From Bacillus sp. M6-12 (lineage in GTDB: Bacteria; Bacillota; Bacilli; Bacillales; DSM-1321), in the NCBI RefSeq assembly GCF_002860285.1, contig NZ_PGVF01000014.1:186001-250000 (forward strand): DNA of 64,000 nucleotides, read 5' to 3'. A model generated the notes under the pieces. That model saw nothing but the letters and a program-made list of their open reading frames with translations, was not told where the DNA came from and did not search any database. A program made the translations under genes and the position numbers. Position 1 is the first letter of the stretch. Each line of letters starts with the position of its first letter. Below are positions 1 to 9,325 of this stretch, in pieces.

Positions 1-114
1 GAAAAAACGCAAAAGGATGTTGCAGACATGCTTGGCATCTCCCAATCCTATATATCCAGGCTGGAAAAGCGAATTATCAAAAGGCTACGCAAGGAATTTA
101 ATAAAATGGTTTGA
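1..114 (+). CDS. sigE: RNA polymerase sigma-E factor, C-terminal end (partial)
   Basis: Only the last 37 codons are in the window, read in frame from base 1 to a TGA at 112-114. They encode the region 4.2 helix-turn-helix ([18 protein letters not shown]) that contacts the -35 element, and end in EFNKMV like B. subtilis SigE. SigE is the first mother-cell sporulation sigma factor. sigG follows 352 bases downstream, as in other Bacillus genomes, which supports sigE rather than another sigma factor. The upstream part, including the pro-sequence, lies outside the window. Confidence 0.9.
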
Positions 115-401
115 GAAAGGCGGATGCGACCGGATGGAGGGAGGACAGCTAAGTGCGCCAGTGCTGCAGGTTAACCCCATTTGCAGCCTAGTACTGATGC
201 AAAGCTTTCCTGACCCGCATTCTCACAAAGCTGACGCAATTTTTGTACGGCGTATAGTTTCTGCACTGTTCCTTTTCCTGTGAGCCGGGACTAGGGATGG
301 AGGTGGACAACAAAAATTATTTTTCGTAAAAAAATCCTAGGATTATCAATATTCCGGCTGCCTGGATCCCCTTTTTAGGGGACAGCGTCATGGCAGCAGA
401 T
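115..401. other. sigE-sigG intergenic region
   Basis: This gap between sigE and the sigG promoter has no convincing gene. Open frames here have no good ribosome site or recognisable product. A short CCCCTTTTTAGGGG palindrome (about 369-382) lies in it but lacks the stem length and T-run of a clear terminator. Confidence 0.4.
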
Positions 402-430
402 GCATATTTTTTCCTTCCGCGGAGATACTG
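402..430 (+). promoter_or_regulatory. Sigma-F/sigma-G-type promoter of sigG
   Basis: A GCATA -35 element (402-406) is followed after 14 bases by GGAGATACTG (421-430), which fits the sigma-F/G -10 pattern GGnnAnAMTR at every constrained position. It ends 36 bases before the sigG start. In B. subtilis sigG is transcribed in the forespore by sigma-F and then by its own product, so the site fits its gene. Confidence 0.75.
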
Positions 431-466
431 TTTTTTGAACAGCAGCTCCTGTGAGGAGGGAATAGA

Positions 467-1246
467 TTGTCACGAAATAAAGTTGAAATCTGTGGTGTTG
501 ACACTTCGAAGTTGCCAGTTTTGAAAAACGATGAAATGAGAAAGCTTTTTAAGGAAATGCAAGAAGGCGATATTTCAGCAAGAGAAAAATTGGTAAACGG
601 AAACCTCAGGCTTGTATTAAGCGTGATCCAGCGATTTAACAACCGTGGTGAATTTGTCGATGACCTGTTTCAGGTCGGCTGTATTGGATTAATGAAATCC
701 ATTGATAATTTTGATCTAGGACAGAATGTCAAGTTTTCTACGTACGCAGTACCAATGATTATCGGTGAAATCAGAAGATACTTACGCGATAATAATCCGA
801 TCCGTGTATCCCGATCATTGCGGGACATTGCCTACAAGGCGCTGCAGGTAAAAGAGAGGCTAATGAGCGAGACCTCTCGTGAACCAACAGCAATAGAGAT
901 AGCCAAAGTGCTTGAAGTCCCTCATGAGGACATTGTTTTTGCCCTTGATGCTATCCAAGATCCTGTGTCTTTATTCGAGCCGATCTATAATGATGGTGGT
1001 GACCCGATCTATGTAATGGATCAGCTCAGCGATGAAAAAAATAAGGACAGCCAATGGATTGATGAAATTGCATTAAAAGAAGGCATGAGAAGGCTGAATG
1101 AAAGGGAAAAGCTGATTCTTCGCAAACGGTTTTTCCAGGGCAAAACGCAAATGGAAGTTGCTGAAGAAATCGGGATTTCACAGGCACAGGTTTCCCGGCT
1201 TGAAAAAGCAGCAATCCGTCAAATGAACAAAAATATTCAGCAGTAA
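467..1246 (+). CDS. sigG: Late forespore sigma factor SigG
   Basis: This encodes the 259-residue sigma-70 family factor that directs late forespore transcription during sporulation. The start is a TTG at 467 with GAGGAGGG just upstream. The product begins MSRNKVEICGVDTSKLPVL, almost identical to B. subtilis SigG. Region 2 holds DDLFQVGCIGLMKSIDNFD and the -10-binding segment around residues 90-110. Region 3 follows, and region 4 has the helix-turn-helix TQMEVAEEIGISQAQVSRLE near residues 225-245. It follows sigE directly and is preceded by a sigma-F/G promoter, which suggests separate forespore transcription. Confidence 0.97.
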   Translation: MSRNKVEICGVDTSKLPVLKNDEMRKLFKEMQEGDISAREKLVNGNLRLVLSVIQRFNNRGEFVDDLFQVGCIGLMKSIDNFDLGQNVKFSTYAVPMIIGEIRRYLRDNNPIRVSRSLRDIAYKALQVKERLMSETSREPTAIEIAKVLEVPHEDIVFALDAIQDPVSLFEPIYNDGGDPIYVMDQLSDEKNKDSQWIDEIALKEGMRRLNEREKLILRKRFFQGKTQMEVAEEIGISQAQVSRLEKAAIRQMNKNIQQ

Positions 1247-1293
1247 TAAAACTAACGTTAGGTTTAATAACAACACATAAATTGTAAAGTATG

Positions 1294-1323
1294 GACCCCT
1301 GACAAAAATGGCAGGGGTTTTTG
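1294..1323 (+). terminator. Rho-independent terminator after sigG
   Basis: ACCCCTG (1295-1301) pairs with CAGGGGT (1312-1318) and is followed by a T-run. It lies about 50 bases after the sigG stop. Confidence 0.8.
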
Positions 1324-1544
1324 CTTGGGATAATAGAAAGTTTGGGGACCTCTTTATCAAAGAAGCAAGATTAATTTCATTTGATGCAGCTCACCAAAGA
1401 GAGGCTGCAGCTGATTACTAAGCCGTCTTACTCTGACTTGAGACACGAGTTTATCATGTATTGCAGTAAAAATGGAAACCTTTCATTGATAGCTCACTGT
1501 AAGCATATAGTTTAAGTAAAATGATGCTTCGGGAGCTGGTAAAC

Positions 1545-1811
1545 ATGGTGAAAATTTCAGAATTTCAGATAAAAGAAGTGGTAAGTATTTCTGACGGAAA
1601 AATCTTGGGAAGTATTTCAGACCTGGTTATCAATGTTGCAAACGGCACTATTGAAGCGATCGTTGTTTCCAATGGCGGGAAAGTGTTAGGCTTTTTTGGC
1701 AAGGAAGAGGATGTTATTATTCCATGGAGAAAGATACGGAAAATTGGTGCAGATGTAATTTTAGTTGACCAGTCGGCAGGTTTATTGACAACCATTGAAA
1801 ATAAACAGTGA
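1545..1811 (+). CDS. ylmC: YlmC/YmxH family PRC-barrel sporulation protein
   Basis: This 88-residue protein is one PRC-barrel domain, with the motif GKVLGFFGKEEDVIIPW near the middle and DVILV toward the end, as in the YlmC/YmxH family linked to sporulation. The ATG at 1545 is preferred over the in-frame ATG at 1521 because GGGAG at 1531-1535 is well spaced and family members begin at this point. The molecular role is not known. A CATATAGT sequence at 1504-1511 weakly resembles a sigma-E -10 element, which would fit mother-cell expression but is not strong evidence. Confidence 0.85.
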   Translation: MVKISEFQIKEVVSISDGKILGSISDLVINVANGTIEAIVVSNGGKVLGFFGKEEDVIIPWRKIRKIGADVILVDQSAGLLTTIENKQ

Positions 1812-1935
1812 GCTACAATGCTTATTTATACCGGGAATACAGCAGCAGTGGTTTTATACTTTATATACAGGGAAAGCAATACGGGGAAATTACTGGCTAA
1901 TTGCTACTTATAAGAAGCGTTTTCAAAGGATAGTA

Positions 1936-1944
1936 TGTTACACT
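1936..1944 (+). promoter_or_regulatory. Possible extended -10 promoter for the pgeF-sepF-ylmG operon
   Basis: TGTTACACT forms an extended -10 (TGn followed by TACACT) 26 bases before the pgeF start. No good -35 element is seen at the right distance, so the call is tentative. Confidence 0.4.
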
Positions 1945-1970
1945 AATAGAAAAAACTATGAGGCGGAATT

Positions 1971-2792
1971 ATGAACGAACCTTTCAAACCGGGAACAAAA
2001 CAATATTTATTCATAGAATCTTGGATGGAAGCCAACCCAATGTTAATTGCAGGTTTTACGACAAAAAACGGCGGGCATGGCTCTGGGAATTTTGAAAGCT
2101 TAAACTTGGGTTTTCATGTAAATGATAAGCTAGAAGATGTGATTGCCAACCGCGAAATTGTCGGAGATAATCTTTCCTTCCCGCTTAACTGCTGGATAGG
2201 CGCTGAACAGACACATGAAGTAAGGACAGTAAAAGTTAACTCTCAAGATATCGGAAAGGGATCGGCTGACTATTCTTCAAGCCTAAAAGCAACTGATGGA
2301 TTGTATACAGAAGAGCCGGGCATCCTGTTAACCCTTTGCTTCGCTGACTGTGTTCCGCTTTATTTTTATTCATCCTCCAGCCGCCATATCGGAGTTGCGC
2401 ATGCTGGCTGGAAGGGTACGGTTAATGGTATAGCTGCAGAAATGATCGAGAAATGGCAGGCTGAGGGGGTAGCTGCTCGTGATATCCATGCTGTAATCGG
2501 CCCCTCTATTTGTACGGATTGCTATATTGTTGATGACAGAGTCATACAATTTGTCGAAAATAGACTGGAAGAAATGGACGAAAAACCCTATAATCGAATC
2601 AGTGAGGGACAATATCAGCTCGATTTAAAAAGATTGAATGAATTGATCCTGCAAAAAGCAGGTGTTCCTCCTGGCCAAATACAAGTATCCAGGTTTTGTA
2701 CCAGCTGCGATAGCGATATGTTTTTTTCACATCGGAGAGATTCCGGGATAACGGGTCGCATGATGAGCTTTATTGGCTGGAAGGAGGATTAG
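1971..2792 (+). CDS. pgeF: Laccase-domain purine nucleoside phosphorylase / peptidoglycan-editing factor YlmD
   Basis: This 273-residue protein belongs to the YfiH/YlmD/PgeF family. Family members have been described as polyphenol oxidases, then as zinc-dependent purine nucleoside phosphorylase/adenosine deaminase enzymes, and in Escherichia coli as a factor preventing misincorporation into peptidoglycan. The metal-site residues are visible in TLCFADCVPLYF and RHIGVAHAGWKGTVNGI (about residues 120-155). A late cysteine cluster FCTSCDSDMFFSHRRD also matches the family. The ATG at 1971 has GAGGCGG upstream. It starts the ylmD-ylmE-sepF-ylmG group, and its end overlaps the ylmE ribosome site. 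Confidence 0.88.
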   Translation: MNEPFKPGTKQYLFIESWMEANPMLIAGFTTKNGGHGSGNFESLNLGFHVNDKLEDVIANREIVGDNLSFPLNCWIGAEQTHEVRTVKVNSQDIGKGSADYSSSLKATDGLYTEEPGILLTLCFADCVPLYFYSSSSRHIGVAHAGWKGTVNGIAAEMIEKWQAEGVAARDIHAVIGPSICTDCYIVDDRVIQFVENRLEEMDEKPYNRISEGQYQLDLKRLNELILQKAGVPPGQIQVSRFCTSCDSDMFFSHRRDSGITGRMMSFIGWKED

Positions 2793-2799
2793 TACAGAA

Positions 2800-3477
2800 G
2801 TGAAGGTTACAGACAATTTAAACAACATCAAGAAAAAGATAGAGGAAGCATGTAAAAGATGCGGGCGAAATCCCGAAGATGTTACGATCGTGGCAGTTAC
2901 AAAATACGTTTCAACTGAACGTGCTGCTGAAGCATTGGAAGCAGGCATAACTGATCTTGGCGAAAACCGCGATGAGGGGCTATTGGCAAAGTATGAACAC
3001 CTGGGGGACAAGCCAGTGTGGCACTACATTGGTTCCTTGCAGACACGGAAGGTGAAAAATATCATGGGAATAGCTGACTACATTCATTCCCTGGACCGTC
3101 TGTCTCTGGCGGAGGAAATCCAAAAGCGTGCTCAAGCTCCGGTTAAATGCTTTGTCCAGGTCAATGCATCTGGAGAAGAATCAAAACATGGAATCTCTCC
3201 TGATGAAGCCTTGAATTTTATCAAACAGCTAAGCGGCTTTGACAAAATTATCATTGAGGGACTGATGACCATGGCTCCCCTGACAGAAGAGGAAGGAATT
3301 ATCCGCTCCGTCTTCCGAAAGCTAAAACAGCTTCAGCTTGACATTCAGGCTGCAGGACTAAAGAATGCACCTTGCAGGGAGCTTTCAATGGGAATGAGCA
3401 ATGATTTTACCATAGCCATTGAAGAGGGAGCTACATTAATTCGAATAGGAACCGCATTAGTGGGCGAAGATTCTTAA
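2800..3477 (+). CDS. ylmE: YggS/PROSC family pyridoxal-phosphate homeostasis protein YlmE
   Basis: This 225-residue protein is a single-domain PLP-binding barrel of the YggS/PLPBP family, which buffers pyridoxal phosphate. The PLP lysine lies in AVTKYVS (about residue 33), and the phosphate-binding end is recognisable in ELSMGMSNDFTIAIEEGATLIRIG-type sequence near the C-terminus. I chose the GTG at 2800 because AAGGAGG at 2781-2787, inside the end of pgeF, precedes it and the product then begins like B. subtilis YlmE. It lies between pgeF and sepF in a tight operon. Confidence 0.88.
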   Translation: MKVTDNLNNIKKKIEEACKRCGRNPEDVTIVAVTKYVSTERAAEALEAGITDLGENRDEGLLAKYEHLGDKPVWHYIGSLQTRKVKNIMGIADYIHSLDRLSLAEEIQKRAQAPVKCFVQVNASGEESKHGISPDEALNFIKQLSGFDKIIIEGLMTMAPLTEEEGIIRSVFRKLKQLQLDIQAAGLKNAPCRELSMGMSNDFTIAIEEGATLIRIGTALVGEDS

Positions 3478-3489
3478 GGAGGTGCCATA

Positions 3490-3936
3490 ATGACAGTAAT
3501 ATCAAAGATTAAATCATTTTTTGCACTTGATGATGAATATGAATATAAAGAAATTGTCGAAGATGAACAGGTACCGGACCAAAAGCCACTCAAAACAGCT
3601 TCCAGGCAGGCGCAGCAGCCGCTGCAAAATGTTGTCAGCCTGCAGAGTGTCCAGAAGTCATCAAAGGTCGTACTGCTTGAACCGAGAGTTTATTCAGAGG
3701 CACAGGATGTTGCAGATCATTTAAGAAACCGAAGGGCTGTTGTCGTTAATCTGCAGAGGATCGAACATGACCAGGCGAAAAGAATCGTAGATTTCCTAAG
3801 CGGAACTGTGTATGCAATAAGCGGTGATATTCAAAAAATCGGAACAGATATTTTCCTGTGCACACCGGAAAACGTTGATGTTTCCGGAAATATTACCGGC
3901 CTTTCACATGATGAATATGAAGAATTGAGGTGGTAA
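3490..3936 (+). CDS. sepF: Cell division protein SepF
   Basis: SepF (148 residues) bundles FtsZ filaments and tethers them to the membrane at the division septum. The N-terminal membrane-binding amphipathic helix is visible in [11 protein letters not shown]. An acidic, glutamine-rich linker follows (about residues 15-60), then the conserved DUF552 core (about 60-140) with [21 protein letters not shown] and the [10 protein letters not shown] segment. AAGGAGGTG at 3477-3485 gives a strong ribosome site. It sits between ylmE and ylmG as in most Firmicutes dcw-adjacent clusters. Confidence 0.95.
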   Translation: MTVISKIKSFFALDDEYEYKEIVEDEQVPDQKPLKTASRQAQQPLQNVVSLQSVQKSSKVVLLEPRVYSEAQDVADHLRNRRAVVVNLQRIEHDQAKRIVDFLSGTVYAISGDIQKIGTDIFLCTPENVDVSGNITGLSHDEYEELRW

Positions 3937-3943
3937 ATAAGTA

Positions 3944-4219
3944 ATGTACACTGTTGTACTGATTATTTTAAAACTAATGAAAATATACTCCTATGCATTA
4001 ATCGCTTATATATTAATGTCATGGTTTCCAAATGCCCGTGAAACGGCAATCGGGCAATTTCTTGGGAAAATATGCGAGCCTTATTTGGAAGTTTTTCGCC
4101 GGTTCATTCCGTCTATCGGAATGATTGACATTTCGCCGATTGTTGCGATCTTTGTATTGCAGCTGGCCTCTTCAGGACTGCTTGAACTTTATTTCATGGT
4201 CCAGAGATGGATACAATAA
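3944..4219 (+). CDS. ylmG: YggT family membrane protein YlmG
   Basis: This is a 91-residue integral membrane protein of the YggT family. Two hydrophobic segments are visible, about residues 4-25 and 62-85. The family motif [12 protein letters not shown] lies after the first segment, and [18 protein letters not shown] precedes the second. Members are genetically linked to cell division and to chloroplast nucleoid and cytochrome functions, but the molecular role is unclear. It begins seven bases after sepF and is followed by a terminator. Confidence 0.87.
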   Translation: MYTVVLIILKLMKIYSYALIAYILMSWFPNARETAIGQFLGKICEPYLEVFRRFIPSIGMIDISPIVAIFVLQLASSGLLELYFMVQRWIQ

Positions 4220-4231
4220 ACAGTATTATCT

Positions 4232-4258
4232 AAGGGGTCAATTTGATCCCTTTTTGTT
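4232..4258 (+). terminator. Terminator after ylmG
   Basis: GGGGTCA pairs with TGATCCC across a three-base ATT loop, with one G-U pair, and TTTTTGTTTT follows. It separates ylmG from ylmH. Confidence 0.7.
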
Positions 4259-4425
4259 TTACTTTTTTACATATCGTTGTTGGACAGCAAAAGCCAATCT
4301 GATTCTATTCAAAGAGTAACCAGTCCTTCATGCATGCAAAGCGTGCAGTTTTCTGCTTTAACGAAGGCCCCTTAGAAAAAGCTGGTATTAAGGTCCTTTG
4401 TCTTATCAATTGAGGAGTGGAAGAG

Positions 4426-5199
4426 ATGAGCATTTATCAGCATTTCCGGCCTGAGGAAAAAGAATTTATTGACCAGGCCCAAAATTTAAAAGAACAAGTA
4501 AGAAACTCGTATGCCCCTAAGCTTACGGATTTTCTCGATCCAAGGGAACAGCAGATACTTATGTCCATCACAGGGAATGATGCCGAAGTCAAAATTGAGT
4601 TCTTCGGAGGAGGGGAGCATACTGAGCGAAAAAGGGCAATGCTCTTTCCGGATTACTTCATTCCAGGAGAAGAAGATTACCAGGTCGTTCTGTTTGAAGT
4701 CATTTACCCGAAAAAATTTGTTGCTATGGAGCATCGGCAGATTCTTGGAACACTGATGTCACTCGGGCTAAAACGTGAAAAATTCGGCGATGTACTGATT
4801 TCAGGTGATTCCGTCCAAATCGTTGCAGCAAAGGAAATTGAAAATTACTTGCTGGCCAATCTTAATAAAGTCGGAAAGTCAGCAGTTGCCTTAAAGGAGA
4901 AGCCGCTTGAAAAAATAATTCAGGCAGAGGAAAAGTGGGAGGAAACCGTCACCACTGTCAGTTCAATGAGATTAGACGTAGTCCTTTCCAGCCTCTTAAA
5001 TCTGTCCCGTGAAAAAACAAAGGCTTTGATTATATCAGGTAAGGTCAAGGTGAATTTTAAAGAGGAAGAGAATACTTCTGAAGAATGCCGAGAAGGTGAT
5101 ATCCTGTCAGTGCGGGGCTTTGGACGGTGCAAAATTTTGTCGATAGACGGAAAAACAAAGAAGGATAAATGGCGAATTACTGCGGGGCGGCAAAAATAA
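4426..5199 (+). CDS. ylmH: S4-domain RNA-binding protein YlmH (RqcP)
   Basis: This 257-residue protein has an N-terminal region resembling B. subtilis YlmH (MSIYQHFRPEEKEFIDQA, then YAPKLTDFLDPREQ) and a C-terminal S4 RNA-binding domain (about residues 180-250: MRLDVVLSSLLNLSREKTKA and GKVKVNF). YlmH has been identified as RqcP, which works with RqcH in C-terminal alanine tailing on stalled 50S subunits; RqcH is encoded at 24.2-25.9 kb in this window. The ATG at 4426 is chosen over the GTG at 4417 because GAGGAG at 4412-4417 is the ribosome site. The downstream gap holds a degenerate repeat. Confidence 0.88.
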   Translation: MSIYQHFRPEEKEFIDQAQNLKEQVRNSYAPKLTDFLDPREQQILMSITGNDAEVKIEFFGGGEHTERKRAMLFPDYFIPGEEDYQVVLFEVIYPKKFVAMEHRQILGTLMSLGLKREKFGDVLISGDSVQIVAAKEIENYLLANLNKVGKSAVALKEKPLEKIIQAEEKWEETVTTVSSMRLDVVLSSLLNLSREKTKALIISGKVKVNFKEEENTSEECREGDILSVRGFGRCKILSIDGKTKKDKWRITAGRQK

Positions 5200-5279
5200 T
5201 TGAAGAAATAGAAGGATTTACAAAATGGCTGTCGAAACGTACTATAGATTATATAGAAAAATGATTACATATCAATGTG

Positions 5280-5432
5280 TACTGGTGTCTAGCACAAGCA
5301 TCCAGCAGTTCTTATGAATTGAATAAAGATCTGTACGTGCTGGAGCAGATGCCGCGCAGGCAGGCAAGGAGTTAGACAGTAACGCGGCGTACATAACCGG
5401 TGTGCCTTTTGACAGGTGCTCCGCGCTTTTCT
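5280..5432 (+). repeat. Degenerate family A repeat between ylmH and divIVA
   Basis: The left end TGTCTAGCACAAGC and the right end GGTGCTCCGCGCTTTTCTAA resemble the ends of the family A elements elsewhere in the window. The middle is diverged. No gene is visible in the 254-base gap. Confidence 0.45.
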
Positions 5433-5453
5433 AAATTTTTTTGGAGGTGCTTT

Positions 5454-5957
5454 ATGCCTTTATCCCCTTTGGATATACATAATAAGGAATTCAGCAAAGG
5501 ATTCCGAGGATATGATGAGGATGAAGTAAATGAATTTCTTGACCAAGTCATAAAAGATTACGAATTGCTGCTTCGCGAGAAAAAAGAGCTTGAAGAAAAA
5601 TTAAATGATATGCATGAAAAACTGGGCCATTTTACAACCATTGAGGAAACTCTGAATAAATCGATTGTAATTGCCCAGGAAGCTGGTGAAGAAGTAAAGC
5701 GAAATGCCCATAAGGAAGCAAAGCTGATCGTAAAAGAAGCAGAAAAAAATGCCGACCGGATCGTGAATGAATCCCTTTCAAAGGCGAGGAAAATAGCCCT
5801 TGATATCGAAGAACTTAAAAAGCAATCCAAGGTATTTCGGACCCGTTTTAAGATGCTGGTTGAGGCACAGCTGGACTTATTGGACAATGATGATTGGGAT
5901 CATCTGCTCGAGTATGAATTGGATGCAACTGAATTGAACAGTTCAAAACAGGATTAA
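5454..5957 (+). CDS. divIVA: Cell-pole/septum determinant DivIVA
   Basis: DivIVA (167 residues) senses negative membrane curvature at septa and poles, and positions MinJ-MinCD and the sporulation chromosome anchor. The N-terminal lipid-binding domain begins MPLSPLDIHNKEF and contains KGFRGYDEDEVNEFLDQV. Long coiled coil follows (about residues 30-130), including EETLNKSIVIAQEAGEEVKR. The end NDDWDHLLEYELD matches the family. The ATG at 5454 is preferred to upstream in-frame starts because TTGGAGGTGC precedes it and homologues start MPL. It is the last gene of the division cluster. Confidence 0.97.
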   Translation: MPLSPLDIHNKEFSKGFRGYDEDEVNEFLDQVIKDYELLLREKKELEEKLNDMHEKLGHFTTIEETLNKSIVIAQEAGEEVKRNAHKEAKLIVKEAEKNADRIVNESLSKARKIALDIEELKKQSKVFRTRFKMLVEAQLDLLDNDDWDHLLEYELDATELNSSKQD

Positions 5958-6013
5958 GTTTGATGGTGCTCCCAGGCATTGGATAATTGCTGCACTTCAC
6001 ATTTGATCGTGAC

Positions 6014-6043
6014 TTGACGTTCAGAGCATTTTTCGCATATAAT
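6014..6043 (+). promoter_or_regulatory. Sigma-A promoter for the ileS T-box transcript
   Basis: TTGACG (6014-6019) and a consensus TATAAT (6038-6043) are separated by 18 bases, just ahead of the T-box leader. Confidence 0.8.
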
Positions 6044-6045
6044 CT

Positions 6046-6360
6046 TTTAATAATATAACATTCATATTTTTAAAACGATGACAGGGACAGTACATACTTT
6101 ATCCTGCCTATATCAAATGGAATTATCCATTCAGAGAAGCGAGCCGGGGGCGGTGGAAGCCCGGCATAGGCAAAGCTATGGAAGATCGCCCTCGAGTTCT
6201 GAGTTGAACATTGAGAAATCAGTAAACGAAGCGTGCCATTCACGTTACGAATGTTTAAGAGGACGCAAGTATTGTGCTTGCAGTCTAGCAAGGGTGGTAC
6301 CGCGGGAAAAGGATAATAAGCCTTCTCGTCCCTATTTTGGGATGAGAGGGCTTTTTTGTA
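6046..6360 (+). promoter_or_regulatory. T-box riboswitch leader, isoleucine type, controlling ileS
   Basis: The leader carries the T-box core AGGGTGGTACCGCG (6291-6304), which pairs with the uncharged tRNA acceptor end. A terminator follows: AAGCCTTCTCGTCCC pairs with GGGATGAGAGGGCTT, then a T-run ends near 6357. The upstream stem I region (about 6130-6210) contains GCCGGGGGCGG and GCCCGGC arms. An ATC triplet at 6185-6187 in GAAGATCGCCC is the likely isoleucine specifier codon. Binding of uncharged tRNA-Ile would let transcription read into ileS. The specifier is inferred from position, not from a folded model. Confidence 0.93.
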
Positions 6361-6425
6361 TGTGAAAAATTGTTTTGTCATCAAGTGGCAAAGAATGAAT
6401 GTTACTTAAAAACGGAGGAATTGAA

Positions 6426-9191
6426 ATGGAGTATAAAGATACGCTGTTAATGCCAAAAACAGAATTTCCAATGCGCGGAAATCTGCCGAAAAGAGAACCT
6501 GAAATCCAGGAATCGTGGAACAAAATGGACATCTATCAAAAAGTCCAGGAGCATACTAAGGGACGGCCTATGTTCGTTCTTCATGACGGGCCTCCATACG
6601 CTAACGGCGACATCCATATGGGCCATGCTTTAAATAAAATCCTGAAAGACTTTATCGTGAGATATAAGTCCATGAATGGATTTCATGCTCCGTATGTACC
6701 TGGCTGGGATACACACGGACTCCCGATTGAAACGGCTTTAGCGAAAAAAGGCGTTAAACGTAAAGAAATGACTGTTGCTGAGTTCCGAAAGCTTTGTGAG
6801 CAGTATGCGTATGAGCAGATTGACAGCCAGCGTGAACAGTTTAAGCGCCTAGGTGTCCGCGGCGACTGGGAAAATCCATATATTACCCTTAAGCCAGAAT
6901 ACGAGGCTCAGCAAATCAAAGTTTTTGGTGATATGGCGAAAAAAGGCTATATCTATAAAGGGAAAAAACCAGTCTATTGGTCTCCTTCCAGTGAATCAGC
7001 CCTTGCGGAAGCAGAAATTGAATATTACGATAAACGATCTGCTTCTATTTATGTAAGTTTTGAGGTTACTGATGGAAAGGGAGTTGTCGACGAAGGTACA
7101 AATATCGTTATTTGGACAACAACTCCTTGGACGATTCCAGCAAATCTAGGGATCTCTCTTCACCCAGAGCTTAGCTATGTAACTGTAGAAGAAGCAGGCA
7201 AGAAATATATTGTTGCCGAAGGCCTTTTAGAATCTGTTACAAAGGCAGTAGGATGGGAAAATCCCGCTGTTGCAGCAAAAAACAAAGGAAGCGAATTCGA
7301 CAGGATCGTAGCGAAGCATCCTTTGTTCGACAGGGAGTCCTTGGTTATGCTTGGTGAGCATGTAACTCTTGATGCAGGTACCGGATGTGTCCATACGGCT
7401 CCTGGCCATGGGGAAGACGACTTTATTGTCGGCCAAAAATATGGTTTGGACGTATTATGCCCGGTTGATGAAAAAGGTTATATGACAAGTGAAGCCGGTG
7501 AATTTGCTGGATTATTTTACGATGAAGCAAATAAGCCTATCACCGAGAAGCTAAAGGAAGCAGGAGCACTTCTTAACCTGACATTTATCACACACTCATA
7601 TCCGCACGATTGGCGCACCAAAAAGCCAACGATTTTCCGTGCTACAGCCCAGTGGTTTGCTTCTATTAAAGATTTCCGCAGCGATCTCCTAAGGGCAATT
7701 GAAGAAACAAAGTGGGTTCCGGCCTGGGGAGAAACACGCCTGTTTAATATGGTCCGTGACCGCGGCGACTGGTGTATCTCACGCCAGAGGGCATGGGGCG
7801 TTCCAATCCCTGTGTTTTATGCTGAAAACGGAGATTCCATTATCACTGACGAAACGATTGATCATGTTTCAAACCTGTTCCGTGAACATGGCTCAAATAT
7901 CTGGTTTGAACGCGAAGCCAAAGACCTGCTCCCTGAAGGCTTTACTCACGAAGGAAGCCCGAATGGCCAGTTTACTAAAGAAACTGATATTATGGATGTT
8001 TGGTTCGATTCAGGTTCATCACACCAGGCTGTTTTGGAAGAACGTTCTGACCTGCAAAGGCCGGCAGATTTATACCTGGAAGGCTCCGACCAGTACCGCG
8101 GCTGGTTCAACTCTTCACTTTCTACAGGAGTTGCCGTAACAGGAAAAGCGCCATATAAAGGCGTACTGAGCCACGGTTTTGCATTGGATGGCGAAGGACG
8201 AAAAATGAGTAAGTCACTTGGGAATACAGTTGTCCCGTCGAAGGTCATGAACCAGCTTGGTGCAGATATCCTGCGTCTTTGGGTAGCATCTGTTGACTAT
8301 CAATCGGATGTGCGTGTTTCAGATGCAATTTTAAAGCAGGTAGCTGAAGTGTATCGTAAAATCCGCAATACATTCAGATTCCTTTTGGGAACACTGGATG
8401 GTTTTAATGCTGAAACGGATGCTGTAGCGTACAGCGACTTGCAGGAAGTTGACCAATATATGCTCGTAAGGCTGAACAAACTTGTAAAGAATGTGAAGCA
8501 GGCTTATGAAAGATATGAATTCGCCAATATCTATCACCTTGTAAACAACTTCTGTACCCTTGATTTGAGCGCATTCTACCTGGATTACGCCAAAGATATT
8601 TTATACTGCGAAGCACCTGACGACGTAAAACGCAGAGCCATCCAAACAGTATTATCAGAAACGCTTCTTTCACTCACTAAGCTTGTTTCTCCAATCCTGT
8701 CTCATACTGCAGATGAGGTTTGGTCATTCCTTCCGGGTGTGCAGGAAGAGAGTGTGCAGCTTACTTTAATGCCGGAAGATCATGAATATGATAATGCTGT
8801 GGAGCTGGAGCAAAAATGGAGTGCGTTCATGGATCTCCGTGATGATGTTCTTAAAGCGCTCGAGGAAGCAAGGAACGCAAAGATCATTGGTAAATCACTT
8901 AATGCTAAAGTTTCTGTCTATGTTGATGACAAAACAAAAACTTTGCTTGATAGCATCAACGAAAGCCTTGAGCAGCTATTTATCGTTTCTGATTTTGAAG
9001 TGGCGGGAAGCTTTTCAGAAGCACCTGCAGACGCGCTAAAACTAGAACGTGCTGCCATCGTTGTTACAAAGGCAGAAGGAGAAATCTGTGAGCGCTGCTG
9101 GAATGTTTCCAAGGATGTAGGCAAGGTTGAAGACCATCCTACCCTTTGCCCTCGCTGTGCAGCTGTAGTAGAAGAGCATTACGCAAAATAA
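6426..9191 (+). CDS. ileS: Isoleucyl-tRNA synthetase
   Basis: IleS (921 residues, the same length as B. subtilis) charges tRNA-Ile and edits misactivated valine. The class I HIGH signature appears as [15 protein letters not shown] near residue 60, and KMSKS as [10 protein letters not shown] near residue 595. The CP1 editing insertion lies between them ([13 protein letters not shown] onward). The C-terminus carries the zinc-binding pairs CERCW and CPRC. The ATG at 6426 is preceded by GGAGG and gives the usual [14 protein letters not shown] start; longer in-frame starts run back into the leader. Expression is controlled by the T-box upstream. Confidence 0.98.
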   Translation: MEYKDTLLMPKTEFPMRGNLPKREPEIQESWNKMDIYQKVQEHTKGRPMFVLHDGPPYANGDIHMGHALNKILKDFIVRYKSMNGFHAPYVPGWDTHGLPIETALAKKGVKRKEMTVAEFRKLCEQYAYEQIDSQREQFKRLGVRGDWENPYITLKPEYEAQQIKVFGDMAKKGYIYKGKKPVYWSPSSESALAEAEIEYYDKRSASIYVSFEVTDGKGVVDEGTNIVIWTTTPWTIPANLGISLHPELSYVTVEEAGKKYIVAEGLLESVTKAVGWENPAVAAKNKGSEFDRIVAKHPLFDRESLVMLGEHVTLDAGTGCVHTAPGHGEDDFIVGQKYGLDVLCPVDEKGYMTSEAGEFAGLFYDEANKPITEKLKEAGALLNLTFITHSYPHDWRTKKPTIFRATAQWFASIKDFRSDLLRAIEETKWVPAWGETRLFNMVRDRGDWCISRQRAWGVPIPVFYAENGDSIITDETIDHVSNLFREHGSNIWFEREAKDLLPEGFTHEGSPNGQFTKETDIMDVWFDSGSSHQAVLEERSDLQRPADLYLEGSDQYRGWFNSSLSTGVAVTGKAPYKGVLSHGFALDGEGRKMSKSLGNTVVPSKVMNQLGADILRLWVASVDYQSDVRVSDAILKQVAEVYRKIRNTFRFLLGTLDGFNAETDAVAYSDLQEVDQYMLVRLNKLVKNVKQAYERYEFANIYHLVNNFCTLDLSAFYLDYAKDILYCEAPDDVKRRAIQTVLSETLLSLTKLVSPILSHTADEVWSFLPGVQEESVQLTLMPEDHEYDNAVELEQKWSAFMDLRDDVLKALEEARNAKIIGKSLNAKVSVYVDDKTKTLLDSINESLEQLFIVSDFEVAGSFSEAPADALKLERAAIVVTKAEGEICERCWNVSKDVGKVEDHPTLCPRCAAVVEEHYAK

Positions 9192-9246
9192 TTTAAAAAA
9201 GAAAATCAGGATATTTTGCTTCGCTAAACTAATTTTAGCGGTCAGG

Positions 9247-9279
9247 AAGGAGTCCCAAAATTTACGGGCTCCTCTTTTA
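9247..9279 (+). terminator. Terminator after ileS
   Basis: AGGAGTCC (9248-9255) pairs with GGGCTCCT (9266-9273), with one G-U pair, followed by CTTTTATTGTTTT. Confidence 0.7.
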
Positions 9280-9325
9280 TTGTTTTGAGGAAATTTTACA
9301 GTACCAGCCTAGGATAACAAAAGCA

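Noticed and set aside
17..283. 88-codon forward frame over the end of sigE
   Set aside because: It overlaps the clear sigE C-terminus in another frame, has no ribosome site and resembles nothing known.
6070..6384. Frames on both strands across the ileS leader
   Set aside because: The region is fully explained by the T-box riboswitch; these frames are by-products of its stems.
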